Position numbers and translations under genes: made by a program
From: JAALLB01 sp017643495
GTDB lineage: Bacteria > Pseudomonadota > Alphaproteobacteria > Rhizobiales > Rhizobiaceae
DNA length: 64,000 nt
Assembly (NCBI GenBank): GCA_965216105.1
Contig: OZ244147.1
Span: 1,922,001-1,986,000 of the forward strand
Direction of reading: 5' to 3'
Notes under the pieces: generated by a model
Told to the model about the DNA's origin: nothing
What the model saw: the letters and a program-made list of their open reading frames with translations, nothing else
Database searches by the model: none
Shown: positions 1 through 8,569 of the stretch, in pieces
How positions within the stretch are numbered: the first letter of the stretch is position 1
Layout of the letters: each line of letters opens with the position of its first letter

Positions 1-2
1 CC

Positions 3-584
3 CATGCCGGTCACATGCCACGCATTTCACTGGACGGACGGGCGTCGACCGGCGCAGACCGCAACGGAACACGCGGAACGGAAAGTGACCTTTATGTTGG
101 CCTGTCCCTTACCTGGCGTCTCTATGACGGCGGGCTGGTCAATGCAAGAAAACGCACGTCATCAGAGCGCATTTCGGAAGCAGAGTACCGCCGGGATGTG
201 GCCATTCGCGATGTAAAGGAAATTGCTGAACGTTCCTGGAATGCATATCAGCGCGGCATCCGGCGCAGTGCAGTTCTGACCAAACAATTGCGGTCAAACG
301 AACGCATAGTGGACAGCTATCGCGAAGAATATTCCCTGTCCAAGCGCAGTCTTCTCGATGTTCTGGATGCGGAGCGGGCCCGGTTCAACAACGAGTTCCA
401 GCAAATCAGTGTTGCCGCTAGTGCCCGTTTTTCTGCGTATAGAATGCTGGCTACAATGAGCAGGCTGACCGGGTATTTCGGAATCCGGGCGACACAGCTG
501 GCGCCAACACCAAATGCGGTTGAGACATTTACGGCAAGCGATCCACACAAGATATTCAATATCACGATCGAGCCGCTTGAGTAG
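3..584 (+). CDS. TolC-family outer membrane protein of a type I secretion system (5' end missing)
   Basis: This is the C-terminal 193 residues of a TolC/AggA/LapE-type outer membrane channel. The reading frame is open at the left edge, so the start lies outside the window. Visible family marks are the beta-strand stretch LYVGLSLTWRLYDGG (outer-membrane strand with the usual Leu-Tyr/Phe-Asp-Gly-Gly turn), a long helical region, and the motif SLLDVLDAERARF followed by a helix ending in a Leu-Thr-Gly turn. In the family these form the trimeric barrel and periplasmic tunnel. It is followed at once by the ABC exporter and HlyD adaptor, so the three encode a full tripartite exporter. Family call is firm; the substrate cannot be told from this fragment. 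Confidence 0.88.
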   Translation, partial: HAGHMPRISLDGRASTGADRNGTRGTESDLYVGLSLTWRLYDGGLVNARKRTSSERISEAEYRRDVAIRDVKEIAERSWNAYQRGIRRSAVLTKQLRSNERIVDSYREEYSLSKRSLLDVLDAERARFNNEFQQISVAASARFSAYRMLATMSRLTGYFGIRATQLAPTPNAVETFTASDPHKIFNITIEPLE

Positions 585-609
585 GGGAACGGGTAGCCGG
601 AAAGACGGA

Positions 610-2772
610 ATGCCCGCAGGTAAAGAGTTCATGTCGGCATTGGGAAATCAGGAGACAAAACCGGCCCATACCATCACTCTGGTCGAATGGTTCGCCCGCC
701 ATTTTTCAAGACCGTTTTCTCGCGCAGCAATCGAACGGCAAATCCCCGCAAACATTGACCAGGATGCTTGGCATCATCTGCCTGATGCGCTGTCTGCGAT
801 CGGCCTCAAGTCAAGACATGAAACCCGCCGTCTGGCCCGGATTGACCCAATGGTACTGCCGTGCATTCTTCAGACGAAGAACGGCAAAGCTCTGGCGCTT
901 CAGGAAGTTTCTGCAGACGGAAAACAGTGTACCATTGTTCGTTTTGATGCGAATCCGCAAACCGAAACAGTCGAGACAGCGTCCCTCAAAAAGCACCTGA
1001 CTGGCGAGATACTGCTGGTCTCCCTAGACACCAATGTTCTGGCTTCAAGGCAGGACAGTGCTTCGAAAAGACCGGACACCAACGCAAAGCACTGGTTCTG
1101 GGCGCCCGTAAAGGAGCATTGGGGGGCCTGGGCGCAGATTTTCGTTGCGGCGCTTGGCACCAACATCCTCGGGCTGGCGCTGCCCATATTCGTCATGAAT
1201 GTCTATGACCGGGTGATACCTTCGCTTGCCATGGTGACACTCTGGACCTTGGCAGTCGGGGTGACACTTGCCTTGCTGCTGGACCTGATGTTGAAGCTGG
1301 TTCGGGCCAATGTTCTTGAAAGGGCAGGACGACGCATCGATCTCAGGATTGCTGCCTCGCTATTCCGTCATGCCATGAACATACGCCTGCTAGAAAGGCG
1401 GGGTGGCGCGGCAACCATTGCCAGCCAGATCAGGGATTTCGAGGCGGTGAGGGATTTCTTCACCTCAAGCAGCTTCATCGCAGTGATTGACCTGCTCTTC
1501 ATCGGCATTTTTGTAGCTGTTCTCTGGATAATTGTAGGTCCGATTGCCATGGTTCCGCTTCTGGCGGTTCCCGTTGTCATCATTCTTGCGTTTATTGCCC
1601 AGATACCGATTGGTGCCTCGATCGAGCGCCTGCAACAATTGTCCGGGAAGAAACAACTTGTCCTTGTCGAGACGCTGCTCGGCATCGAGACCATAAAAAG
1701 CCTCAACGGTGAACGGGTAATGCAACAGGAATGGGAAAATGCCGTTGCTGCATCTTCCCAGATCAACGCACGCACGAAATTCTGGTCAAACTTTGCTGTC
1801 AACGGGACCATGCTGGTCCAGCAGACAGTAAGTGTTGTGATCATTCTGTGGGGGGTATATCTGGTTGCGGAAGGACGCATTTCCATCGGCGGACTGATCG
1901 CTGCCAATCTGTTGGCCGGGAGAGTTCTTGCTCCGCTCGGAAACATTTCCCAGACGCTTGTTCGTGCCCAGCAAGCCTTGCGTTCCATGTCGATGATTTC
2001 CGAATACATGCAACTTCCCACGGAATCGCAACAGGTTGTCGGCAGTGAATTGACGGTATGTGACGGTAACGTGAAAATGTCGGATGTTTCCCTGACCTAC
2101 CCAAGAGCGCAGGTCAGGGCGCTTTCCGGATTTTCAATAGATATCAAGCAGGGTGAGGCCATCGGCCTGCTGGGCAGGGTAGGGTCGGGGAAAACGACAT
2201 TCGGCAAATTGCTGTGCGGTCTTGTTCAACCCGATGAAGGCATCATACTCGTCGATGGCCAGGAAATCTCCCAGTATGAAAGCGCCAGTCTGCGTGAGGG
2301 TATCGGATACCTTCCGCAAGACCCGGACCTTTTTACAGGAACAATTCTCGAGAATCTCCTGATTGGCCGCCCTCATGCCAGTGAGGACGAGATCAATGCT
2401 GCCTTGTATTATTCGGGTATGGATTATTTCATTCAACAAAACCCGGAAGGGCTGAAGCAGTTTGTTGGCGAAAAGGGTAACCGCCTTTCCGGCGGGCAAC
2501 GTCAGGCGATCTCCCTAGCCCGGTTGTTGCTGCGTCAACCAAAACTGCTGTTTCTTGATGAACCAACCAACGCGATGGACCATGCTACGGAAGCTGTGGT
2601 TACCGCGCGTCTGAAGGAACTCAACGAAAAAGGTACTACACTCGTAATATCCACGCACCGTCACTCGCTTACCGATATCCTTGAACGCCTTGTGGTTATT
2701 GATCAGGGCAAGAAAATCATGGATGGCGGAAAACAGGAAGTTCTTCAATGTCTGTCGAGGAGCGTGAAATAA
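610..2772 (+). CDS. Type I secretion ABC transporter, permease/ATPase (LapB/LssB type)
   Basis: This is the inner-membrane ATPase of a type I exporter, 720 residues from the ATG at 610. That start has a GGAAAG ribosome site just upstream; an in-frame ATG at 631 is the alternative. Domains in order: residues 1-125 resemble a C39-like domain with no catalytic Cys/His pair, the non-peptidase form that binds substrate; residues about 160-430 hold the membrane helices; about 500-720 hold the nucleotide-binding domain. Visible motifs are Walker A GRVGSGKTT (about 521-529), signature LSGGQRQ (about 627), Walker B LLFLDEPT and the switch histidine in STHRH. Loss of the peptidase residues fits substrates without a double-glycine leader, such as RTX adhesins or enzymes. 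The stop codon touches the following hlyD-type gene. Confidence 0.93.
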   Translation: MPAGKEFMSALGNQETKPAHTITLVEWFARHFSRPFSRAAIERQIPANIDQDAWHHLPDALSAIGLKSRHETRRLARIDPMVLPCILQTKNGKALALQEVSADGKQCTIVRFDANPQTETVETASLKKHLTGEILLVSLDTNVLASRQDSASKRPDTNAKHWFWAPVKEHWGAWAQIFVAALGTNILGLALPIFVMNVYDRVIPSLAMVTLWTLAVGVTLALLLDLMLKLVRANVLERAGRRIDLRIAASLFRHAMNIRLLERRGGAATIASQIRDFEAVRDFFTSSSFIAVIDLLFIGIFVAVLWIIVGPIAMVPLLAVPVVIILAFIAQIPIGASIERLQQLSGKKQLVLVETLLGIETIKSLNGERVMQQEWENAVAASSQINARTKFWSNFAVNGTMLVQQTVSVVIILWGVYLVAEGRISIGGLIAANLLAGRVLAPLGNISQTLVRAQQALRSMSMISEYMQLPTESQQVVGSELTVCDGNVKMSDVSLTYPRAQVRALSGFSIDIKQGEAIGLLGRVGSGKTTFGKLLCGLVQPDEGIILVDGQEISQYESASLREGIGYLPQDPDLFTGTILENLLIGRPHASEDEINAALYYSGMDYFIQQNPEGLKQFVGEKGNRLSGGQRQAISLARLLLRQPKLLFLDEPTNAMDHATEAVVTARLKELNEKGTTLVISTHRHSLTDILERLVVIDQGKKIMDGGKQEVLQCLSRSVK

Positions 2773-4088
2773 TGTTTGGCGGACAGGGAGATGATGATTT
2801 TACCAATGACATAACTGCCGGGACTGCGAGGCAGAGTGGCCCATCCCACTGGCCCCTGCTGATCGTGACCGGTGCCATGATCGCAATTTTCTGTTTCTGG
2901 GCCACGTTTACTGAAATCGAAGAAGTTACCAGCGGTGAGGGGCGGGTGATACCTTCCGGTCAGATACAACTTGTCCAGTCCCTCGAAGGTGGAATTGTTC
3001 GTTCGCTTGACGTGCAGGAAGGGGAACGGGTTGAAGCGGGACAACAACTTGCGCAGATCGATGACACCGGTTTTTCATCCCGTCTCGGTGAATTGCGGCG
3101 GCAACAACATGCGTTGCTGGTCGAGCGTTCACGACTGGAAGCCGAATCCCGTCTTGAAGAAACGTTTATTCTGGGAGGTGATACGACTGATATCAGTGAA
3201 GGAACCATCCAGGCAGAACGCCAATTGTTTACATCCCGCCGCAAACAATTGTCCGATGAATTGAAAGTTCTGCAAAACCGTCTTTCCCAGCGGGAATTCG
3301 AGTTGCGGGAACTTGAGGCGCAGGAAGCAAAGCTGCAGGCGACGCTCAAGCCATTAAATGAAGAAGCTGCACTCACCCGCAAGATGGCCCAACGTGGTGT
3401 TGTCCCTGAAATCGAACTTCTCAGGCTTAAAAGCCGTTTGGCTGAACTGGAAGGCGAACTGACCATAACGCGTGCTGCAAAGCCACGGGTTCAGGCATCC
3501 ATGGAAGAAGCAAAAAACCTGATTGAAACAACGCGCAACAATTATCGTGTTTCTGCTCGTGAACGCCTCGCAAAACTTGAAACGGAACTCGCTGTCATCC
3601 AGGAAACCATCCGCGCAGCCAGCGATCGTGTCACAAGGGCAACGCTGGTCGCTCCTGTACGCGGGATTGTCAACAAGATCAACGTAACGACGATTGGTGC
3701 CGTGATACAACCCGGCCACGAAGTCATGGAAATAGTCCCTGTCGATGACGGCTTGATGATTGAAACGCGCATTCGCCCTGCAGATGTTGCGTTCCTGAAG
3801 CCAAATGAACGCGCCTCAGTGAAACTCACGGCATATGACTACCTGATTTACGGTGACCTTGAGGGGGAGGTGGTCCGTATTGGCGCAGATACAATCAAGG
3901 ATGCGGAAGGTGAGGCGTTCTATCAGGTCATAATCCGTACGGATGAAAACCATCTTTCTGTCGGAGATCGTCAATACCCGGTTATTCCGGGTATGGTTGC
4001 AATGGTTGACATCAAGACCGGGAAAAACACGATTATGTCGTACCTACTGAAACCAATTCTGCGAGCGAGGAAGGAAGCGCTGCGCTAG
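2772..4088 (+). CDS. HlyD-family type I secretion periplasmic adaptor
   Basis: This membrane fusion protein links the ABC exporter to the TolC channel. It has a short cytoplasmic N-terminus, one membrane helix (WPLLIVTGAMIAIFCFWATF), a split lipoyl/barrel-sandwich domain beginning GEGRVIPSG and ending in the VAPVRGIVNKINV segment, and a long Glu/Arg/Leu-rich coiled coil between them. The C-terminal beta-barrel part contains the MVAMVDIKTG segment typical of HlyD family members. Two starts are possible. The ATG at 2772 overlaps the upstream stop as TAATG. An ATG at 2748, with AGGAAG eight bases upstream, would add eight residues and overlap the exporter gene. Either way translation is coupled to the exporter. 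The secreted substrate is not encoded in the window. Confidence 0.93.
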   Translation: MFGGQGDDDFTNDITAGTARQSGPSHWPLLIVTGAMIAIFCFWATFTEIEEVTSGEGRVIPSGQIQLVQSLEGGIVRSLDVQEGERVEAGQQLAQIDDTGFSSRLGELRRQQHALLVERSRLEAESRLEETFILGGDTTDISEGTIQAERQLFTSRRKQLSDELKVLQNRLSQREFELRELEAQEAKLQATLKPLNEEAALTRKMAQRGVVPEIELLRLKSRLAELEGELTITRAAKPRVQASMEEAKNLIETTRNNYRVSARERLAKLETELAVIQETIRAASDRVTRATLVAPVRGIVNKINVTTIGAVIQPGHEVMEIVPVDDGLMIETRIRPADVAFLKPNERASVKLTAYDYLIYGDLEGEVVRIGADTIKDAEGEAFYQVIIRTDENHLSVGDRQYPVIPGMVAMVDIKTGKNTIMSYLLKPILRARKEALR

Positions 4089-4100
4089 CGCGAAACCGGG

Positions 4101-4115
4101 CTGTCGGCCCGACAG
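4101..4115 (+). other. Short hairpin just after the hlyD-type gene
   Basis: CTGTCG-GCC-CGACAG forms a 6-bp stem 13 bases after the stop of the adaptor gene. No run of T follows, so it is not a convincing intrinsic terminator, but it is the only structure seen at the end of the secretion operon. The remaining bases up to 4269 are A/T-rich and must hold the promoter of rlpA; no clear -35/-10 pair was identified. Confidence 0.25.
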
Positions 4116-4269
4116 GATGGAAAGAATTTCTTAACTGTTTCTGCTAACCGCATTGTAGGAAAGCTGCGCGTAAGCTTAATTTGGGACATAGTTGCCATCT
4201 TTTGGCCAAATGGTGTAGTCAAAACGGCAATACGGTGGTCAACACAAACAATAAACAGCGGGTTCAGTT

Positions 4270-5508
4270 TTGACATTTCTTGCAGCTAAAAATGCCGGCA
4301 AATGTGCTTTTGGCATACTGGCAGTCGGCGTTCTTGTCTCCGGATGTAGCAGCAGTGGCAAAGATTCTGTAGAAACAACACGCAGTTATTCCTATCACGA
4401 GAAGGAATCCTCGGCAGGCGAGGCCCTGCTCAAGGCACCGCAGAACATTGTTCAGGCAGTTGCCAAGGTGCTCCCGGGCAATAACAGCGACGATCACACG
4501 AATGATGAAACGAAATTCTCGTCCAAGGATTTTGGCGTAAAGGGCAGTCCGCGCATTTCCAAGGACAAGGCTGTTCGCAAGGGTGGCGGCCGGTACCAGA
4601 TCGGCAAGAAGTACACCATTCGCGGACGTACCTACCATCCCAAGGAAGATCCTAACTACAACGCTGTAGGGCTAGCATCCTGGTATGGCCCCAATTTTCA
4701 TGGTCGCCTGACTGCCAACGGTGAGGTTTATGACCAGTACGCGTTGTCGGCTGCCCATCCGACACTGCCACTTCCCAGCTATGTCAAAGTGACAAACATG
4801 GAAAACGGCAGTTCTGTCGTTGTGCGGGTAAACGATCGCGGACCTTTCGCTCATGATCGTGTCATTGATCTTTCTGCCAGAGCAGCAGAACTGCTTGGCT
4901 ATACAAAAAAGGGTTTGGCGAAGGTCAAGGTGGAATATGCCGGGAAGGCACCGTTGCATGGCCTTGATGAGGAAATGCTGGTTGCAAGCTACAATCCTGG
5001 CCAGCTTGATCCCTCGAATGTTCCGCCAAATGGCCGTGGTTACATACTTGTTGCCAGCGCAAATGAGGTAAACGGTGCCGAGCCGCCCGTTCTTGCCAAC
5101 AGTTTCACTCCGCCTGTGCCGAGTTCGCGTCCCTTGCCGGGTGTCGCTTTGGTGAATACAACACCTGAAACAATTGTCAGGCCGAAAGTGCTTGTGAATT
5201 CTTATGCTTCGGATACCAATCCGAACGGCAAGGCACACAATGCCATGAACTGGTTCAACAACCCGGACGGGCAGATGCAAGCTCCTGACCAGGGCATGAA
5301 TGACCTTAAACGGATCAGGTTTGGTTCGTTTGAAAGTGCTGCTGAATTTTCCCGGGCAGAGAAACTTCTTTCCGGTTTCGGATATGTCAATACGCTCAAG
5401 GGCGGGCAGTCAGATACATCCCTTGTACTGACTACTGTTGCAGCGGATTATGAAAAAGTCATTGATATTGCAGCCCGGAACAACTTCACAATACTGCCTT
5501 CCAACTGA
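4270..5508 (+). CDS. rlpA: Septal-ring lytic transglycosylase-like lipoprotein RlpA
   Basis: RlpA proteins are outer-membrane lipoproteins that cleave denuded peptidoglycan at the septum. Residues 1-25 form a lipoprotein signal ending in the lipobox VSGC. The double-psi beta-barrel domain spans about 133-220 and shows GLASWYG, the TANGEVYD segment and RVNDRGPF, which carries the aspartate expected for activity. About 348-412 is a SPOR domain (IRFGSFESAAEFSRAEKLL), which in the family binds denuded glycan. An in-frame stop at 4252 and the lack of any ATG or GTG before the signal peptide force the TTG at 4270 as the start; its ribosome site is weak. The gene is followed by a D,D-carboxypeptidase, a common alphaproteobacterial order that suggests a shared envelope role. 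Confidence 0.93.
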   Translation: MTFLAAKNAGKCAFGILAVGVLVSGCSSSGKDSVETTRSYSYHEKESSAGEALLKAPQNIVQAVAKVLPGNNSDDHTNDETKFSSKDFGVKGSPRISKDKAVRKGGGRYQIGKKYTIRGRTYHPKEDPNYNAVGLASWYGPNFHGRLTANGEVYDQYALSAAHPTLPLPSYVKVTNMENGSSVVVRVNDRGPFAHDRVIDLSARAAELLGYTKKGLAKVKVEYAGKAPLHGLDEEMLVASYNPGQLDPSNVPPNGRGYILVASANEVNGAEPPVLANSFTPPVPSSRPLPGVALVNTTPETIVRPKVLVNSYASDTNPNGKAHNAMNWFNNPDGQMQAPDQGMNDLKRIRFGSFESAAEFSRAEKLLSGFGYVNTLKGGQSDTSLVLTTVAADYEKVIDIAARNNFTILPSN

Positions 5509-5542
5509 GTTGTTGGCTTGAACGCATAATCCGGCCATTGTA

Positions 5543-5567
5543 ACCTGAAGCAGAAACATTTTCAGGT
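5543..5567. repeat. Inverted repeat between rlpA and the carboxypeptidase gene
   Basis: ACCTGAA (5543-5549) and TTCAGGT (5561-5567) form a perfect 7-bp dyad around 11 bases. There is no T-run, so it may be an operator or a weak transcript end rather than a standard terminator. It lies 20 bases before the downstream ATG. Confidence 0.3.
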
Positions 5568-5586
5568 CACGATCGAAGTGCAAGTA

Positions 5587-6765
5587 ATGGCTACCCTTTC
5601 ACCTCCGCGAATCGTCTTTCATCTGGCTGCAATCCTTGTGACTGCAGTCTTTATGTTGTCCGCACTCCAGCAAGCACAGGCGCAGATATATTCAACGCCT
5701 GCCGAAGCGGCATTGCTGATGGATGCCGAAACCGGCACCGTTCTTTTCAGCAAGAATCCGGATACAAGGATTCCGCCTGCATCTCTGGCGAAGATCATGA
5801 CGATGGAAGTTGTGTTTGACCAGCTGAAACGCGGAAAGCTCAAGCTGGATGACCGTTTTTTTGTAAGCGAGAATGCCTGGCGCAATGGAGGCGCCAGTTC
5901 GGGCGGATCCACCATGTTTGCCAAACTCAATTCGGAAATCAGGCTGGAAGATCTGATCCGGGGCGTTGTTATCCAGTCAGCCAATGATGGCAGCATCATC
6001 ATTGCCGAAGGGCTGGCAGGCTCCGAACAGGCATTTGCAAACCTGATGAACCAGAGAGCGCGACAGATCGGACTGGATGCCTCCAATTTCACCAATTCAA
6101 CCGGCCTTCCTGATCCTGAGCAATACGTAACCATAAGGGATCTTGCCAAGCTCGCCAGATACATCATTCGCGAATATCCGAACTATTACAGATACTACCG
6201 CGAAAAGGATTTTGAGTGGAACAATATAAGGCAACGCAACAGAAACCCGTTGCTAGCCAGCAATATTGGCGCTGACGGCATGAAAACAGGGTATACGGAA
6301 GAAAGCGGTTACGGGATTGTAGGCACGGCAAAACGCGAAGGCCGTCGCCTGGTTGCAGTCCTGAGCGGCATGACCTCCAAGTCACAGCGTGCCGAAGAAG
6401 CAAGGAAAATACTCGACTGGGGTTTTCGCGCCTTTGAAAAAATCACCTTGTTCGAGGAAGGGGAAATACTGGGTCAGGCCAGTGTATATGGCGGAGAAAA
6501 ACCGGGCGTTGATGTAGTGGGAGAAGGGCCTGTTTCGATCTATCTGCCGATTGGTTACAGGGACAAGATGAAAGCGCGAATTGTTTATACCGGTCCCTTG
6601 ATGCCGCCAGTAGCCAAGGGAAGCCAGATCGCCTCCCTCAAGGTCTGGATTGATGACGAGCTTTCCCAGGAAACCAAACTGTATGCTGCGGAAGATGTTA
6701 ACAAGGGTGGTCTTCAGCGACAAGCCGTAGATGCACTCAAAGAACTGCTGTTCGGTTGGCTTTGA
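5587..6765 (+). CDS. D-alanyl-D-alanine carboxypeptidase (PBP5/6 family)
   Basis: This low-molecular-mass penicillin-binding protein removes the terminal D-alanine from peptidoglycan pentapeptides in the periplasm. From the ATG at 5587 it has 392 residues; a GTG at 5578 would add three. Residues 1-33 are a signal peptide ending Ala-Gln-Ala. All three active-site motifs are present: Ser66-Leu-Ala-Lys69, Ser131-Ala-Asn133 and Lys233-Thr-Gly235. After the catalytic domain comes a beta-rich PBP5 C-terminal domain (about 285-375) and a short amphipathic tail, ALKELLFGWL, that in the family anchors the protein to the outer face of the inner membrane. The tmk gene starts within its last codons. Confidence 0.94.
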   Translation: MATLSPPRIVFHLAAILVTAVFMLSALQQAQAQIYSTPAEAALLMDAETGTVLFSKNPDTRIPPASLAKIMTMEVVFDQLKRGKLKLDDRFFVSENAWRNGGASSGGSTMFAKLNSEIRLEDLIRGVVIQSANDGSIIIAEGLAGSEQAFANLMNQRARQIGLDASNFTNSTGLPDPEQYVTIRDLAKLARYIIREYPNYYRYYREKDFEWNNIRQRNRNPLLASNIGADGMKTGYTEESGYGIVGTAKREGRRLVAVLSGMTSKSQRAEEARKILDWGFRAFEKITLFEEGEILGQASVYGGEKPGVDVVGEGPVSIYLPIGYRDKMKARIVYTGPLMPPVAKGSQIASLKVWIDDELSQETKLYAAEDVNKGGLQRQAVDALKELLFGWL

Positions 6766-7490
6766 ACACGACTCCATCCACAATACCGGCAGGCAAGAGC
6801 AAGACGGCATCTTCCGGCAGGAGTGGTGCAGCTTCGCGACGCGGACTTTTCATCACGCTTGAAGGCGGAGAGGGCGCCGGCAAATCCAGCCAGATCGAAC
6901 TGTTGCGCAAAAAGCTGACGGATGAAGGACATGATGTCGTCGTTACCCGTGAGCCTGGTGGCTCGCCCGGTGCGGAAATCATACGCCATGTTCTGCTGTC
7001 CGGTGCTGCGGAAAAGCTTGGTTCCGAAGCTGAAGCCATGCTCTTTTCAGCTGCACGCTCTGATCATGTGGAAGAGGTGATCAGGCCGGCACTGGAGAAA
7101 GGAAAAACCGTCCTTTGTGACCGCTTCATTGATTCAACCCGCGTTTATCAAGGGGGTGAAGGCAAGGTCGACATGGATTATCTGTATCAGCTTGAAGAGC
7201 TGGTCTGCGAGAATGTTTGGCCAGACATGACCCTGATTCTCGACATTGATCCGGAAATCGGGATGAAGCGTGCCAATTCACGCCGGACGGGGAAAGAGAA
7301 ACCGGACCGCTTTGAAAAGCAACAGATGGATGATCATGTCAGAAGGCGTGAGGCTTTTCTTGAAATCGCGCGCCGCGAACCAGAACGATGTGTGATCATT
7401 GATGCAAAGGGGACGCAAAAACAGGTTGCCGGTCGAATTTGGCGTGCGTTAAATCCGCTTGTTGGCAAACGTGGCCGGGGGCGCAAATGA
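6756..7490 (+). CDS. tmk: Thymidylate kinase
   Basis: This enzyme phosphorylates dTMP to dTDP. The P-loop GGEGAGKSS is at residues 37-45, the Asp-Arg-Phe motif that binds the nucleotide lies at CDRFIDSTRVYQG, and the Arg-rich lid is at MKRANSRRTGKEK. The enzyme normally begins just before the FITLEGG strand, but here about 30 Ser/Ala/Lys-rich residues precede it and no ATG or GTG is available. The start must be the TTG at 6756 or 6762, both overlapping the carboxypeptidase stop, so initiation is probably coupled to termination of that gene. holB follows with an ATGA overlap, the usual tmk-holB arrangement. Confidence 0.94.
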   Translation: MALNTTPSTIPAGKSKTASSGRSGAASRRGLFITLEGGEGAGKSSQIELLRKKLTDEGHDVVVTREPGGSPGAEIIRHVLLSGAAEKLGSEAEAMLFSAARSDHVEEVIRPALEKGKTVLCDRFIDSTRVYQGGEGKVDMDYLYQLEELVCENVWPDMTLILDIDPEIGMKRANSRRTGKEKPDRFEKQQMDDHVRRREAFLEIARREPERCVIIDAKGTQKQVAGRIWRALNPLVGKRGRGRK

Positions 7491-8548
7491 GCGATACAGG
7501 GCCAATCATCGCAGACTCCATTGAAGGCATACCGCACCCGGCCCAATCAACCGGCCTTGTGGGACACGAAAAAGAAATTGCACACCTTCTTCGCCAGTAT
7601 GCTTCCGGTCGTATGCATCATGCCTGGCTTTTGACCGGACCGCGGGGAATTGGCAAGGCCACGCTGGCCATGCAGATGGCCGCTCATGTGTTTCGCCATC
7701 CCGATTACACGCAAGCCCCAGACAGCTTTCAACAGCCAGGGGAACACGATCCGGTTGCGGGCAAGATATCTGCCGGTTCCCATCCCAATCTGCTTCACCT
7801 GACACGTCCGTGGGACCAGAAGGCCAAGAAATTCAAAACGCGGCTGACCGTCGATGAAATAAGGCAAACGGTTCCGTTCTTTGGTACGTCACGGGGTGAA
7901 AACGGCTGGCGGGTAACGATCGTTGACCCGGCAGACGACATGAATGCGGCTGCGTCCAATGCATTGTTGAAAATTCTGGAAGAGCCGCCAGAACGATCGC
8001 TCTTTTTCATTGTTTCCCACTCCCCGGCCAAAATCCTTCCAACAATCCGGTCGCGTTGCCAGAAACTGGTCATGGAAGCGTTGCCGGAGAGTGATCTGGT
8101 TGAAGTTCTGGAGCGGATAGGGGCATGCGACGGGATGTCGGATAATGACCTGAAGTTGCTGGTTTCGCTTTCTCAAGGGTCTGTGCGCCAAGCCATCATA
8201 CTCGCCCGGGATGAAGGGCTTGACTTGTACAGAAAGTTTGAAGCCACGTGCAAAGGGATAGAGGATCCTGACTGGCAACAGGTTCATGCACTTGCCGACA
8301 CGGTTACCTTGCGAGGCCGTGAAGACCGGTACAGGTTGCTGATGCATTTTGCCCAGGAGTACATTGAAAAACGGGCGACAGGACGTGATGGCCAGGAAAA
8401 GCCGGTTTCCGCGCTTGCCCGTTGGGCAGAGGTATGGGAAAAGCTGCAAAAGTCGATTTCCCTGGCGGATAGCTACAACCTCGACAAGAAACAGGTGATC
8501 ATCAATCTGTTTTCAAACATGGGCGAGGCTCTCCGAAGCTCCAAATGA
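7487..8548 (+). CDS. holB: DNA polymerase III subunit delta'
   Basis: The delta' subunit is part of the clamp loader that places the sliding clamp on DNA. The ATG at 7487 overlaps the tmk stop as ATGA; frames upstream of it read through tmk. Of 353 residues, about 25-230 form an AAA+ domain with a P-loop-like GPRGIGKAT at 51-59, an ALLKILEEPP segment and the sensor motif SRCQKL near 190, where the Ser-Arg-Cys supplies the arginine finger. The C-terminal helical part is less conserved. Gene order tmk-holB-metG-tatD is conserved in many alphaproteobacteria, which supports the call. Confidence 0.92.
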   Translation: MSDTGPIIADSIEGIPHPAQSTGLVGHEKEIAHLLRQYASGRMHHAWLLTGPRGIGKATLAMQMAAHVFRHPDYTQAPDSFQQPGEHDPVAGKISAGSHPNLLHLTRPWDQKAKKFKTRLTVDEIRQTVPFFGTSRGENGWRVTIVDPADDMNAAASNALLKILEEPPERSLFFIVSHSPAKILPTIRSRCQKLVMEALPESDLVEVLERIGACDGMSDNDLKLLVSLSQGSVRQAIILARDEGLDLYRKFEATCKGIEDPDWQQVHALADTVTLRGREDRYRLLMHFAQEYIEKRATGRDGQEKPVSALARWAEVWEKLQKSISLADSYNLDKKQVIINLFSNMGEALRSSK

Positions 8549-8569
8549 CGAAAAGTCGCAAGAAAAGCA

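Noticed and set aside
1368..2021. A 217-residue minus-strand frame inside the ABC exporter
   Set aside because: Shadow of the hydrophobic membrane domain; no independent support.
4085..4276. A 63-residue minus-strand frame filling the gap between the hlyD-type gene and rlpA
   Set aside because: Only an AAGAA stretch near the start, no recognisable pattern; the region must carry the rlpA promoter instead.
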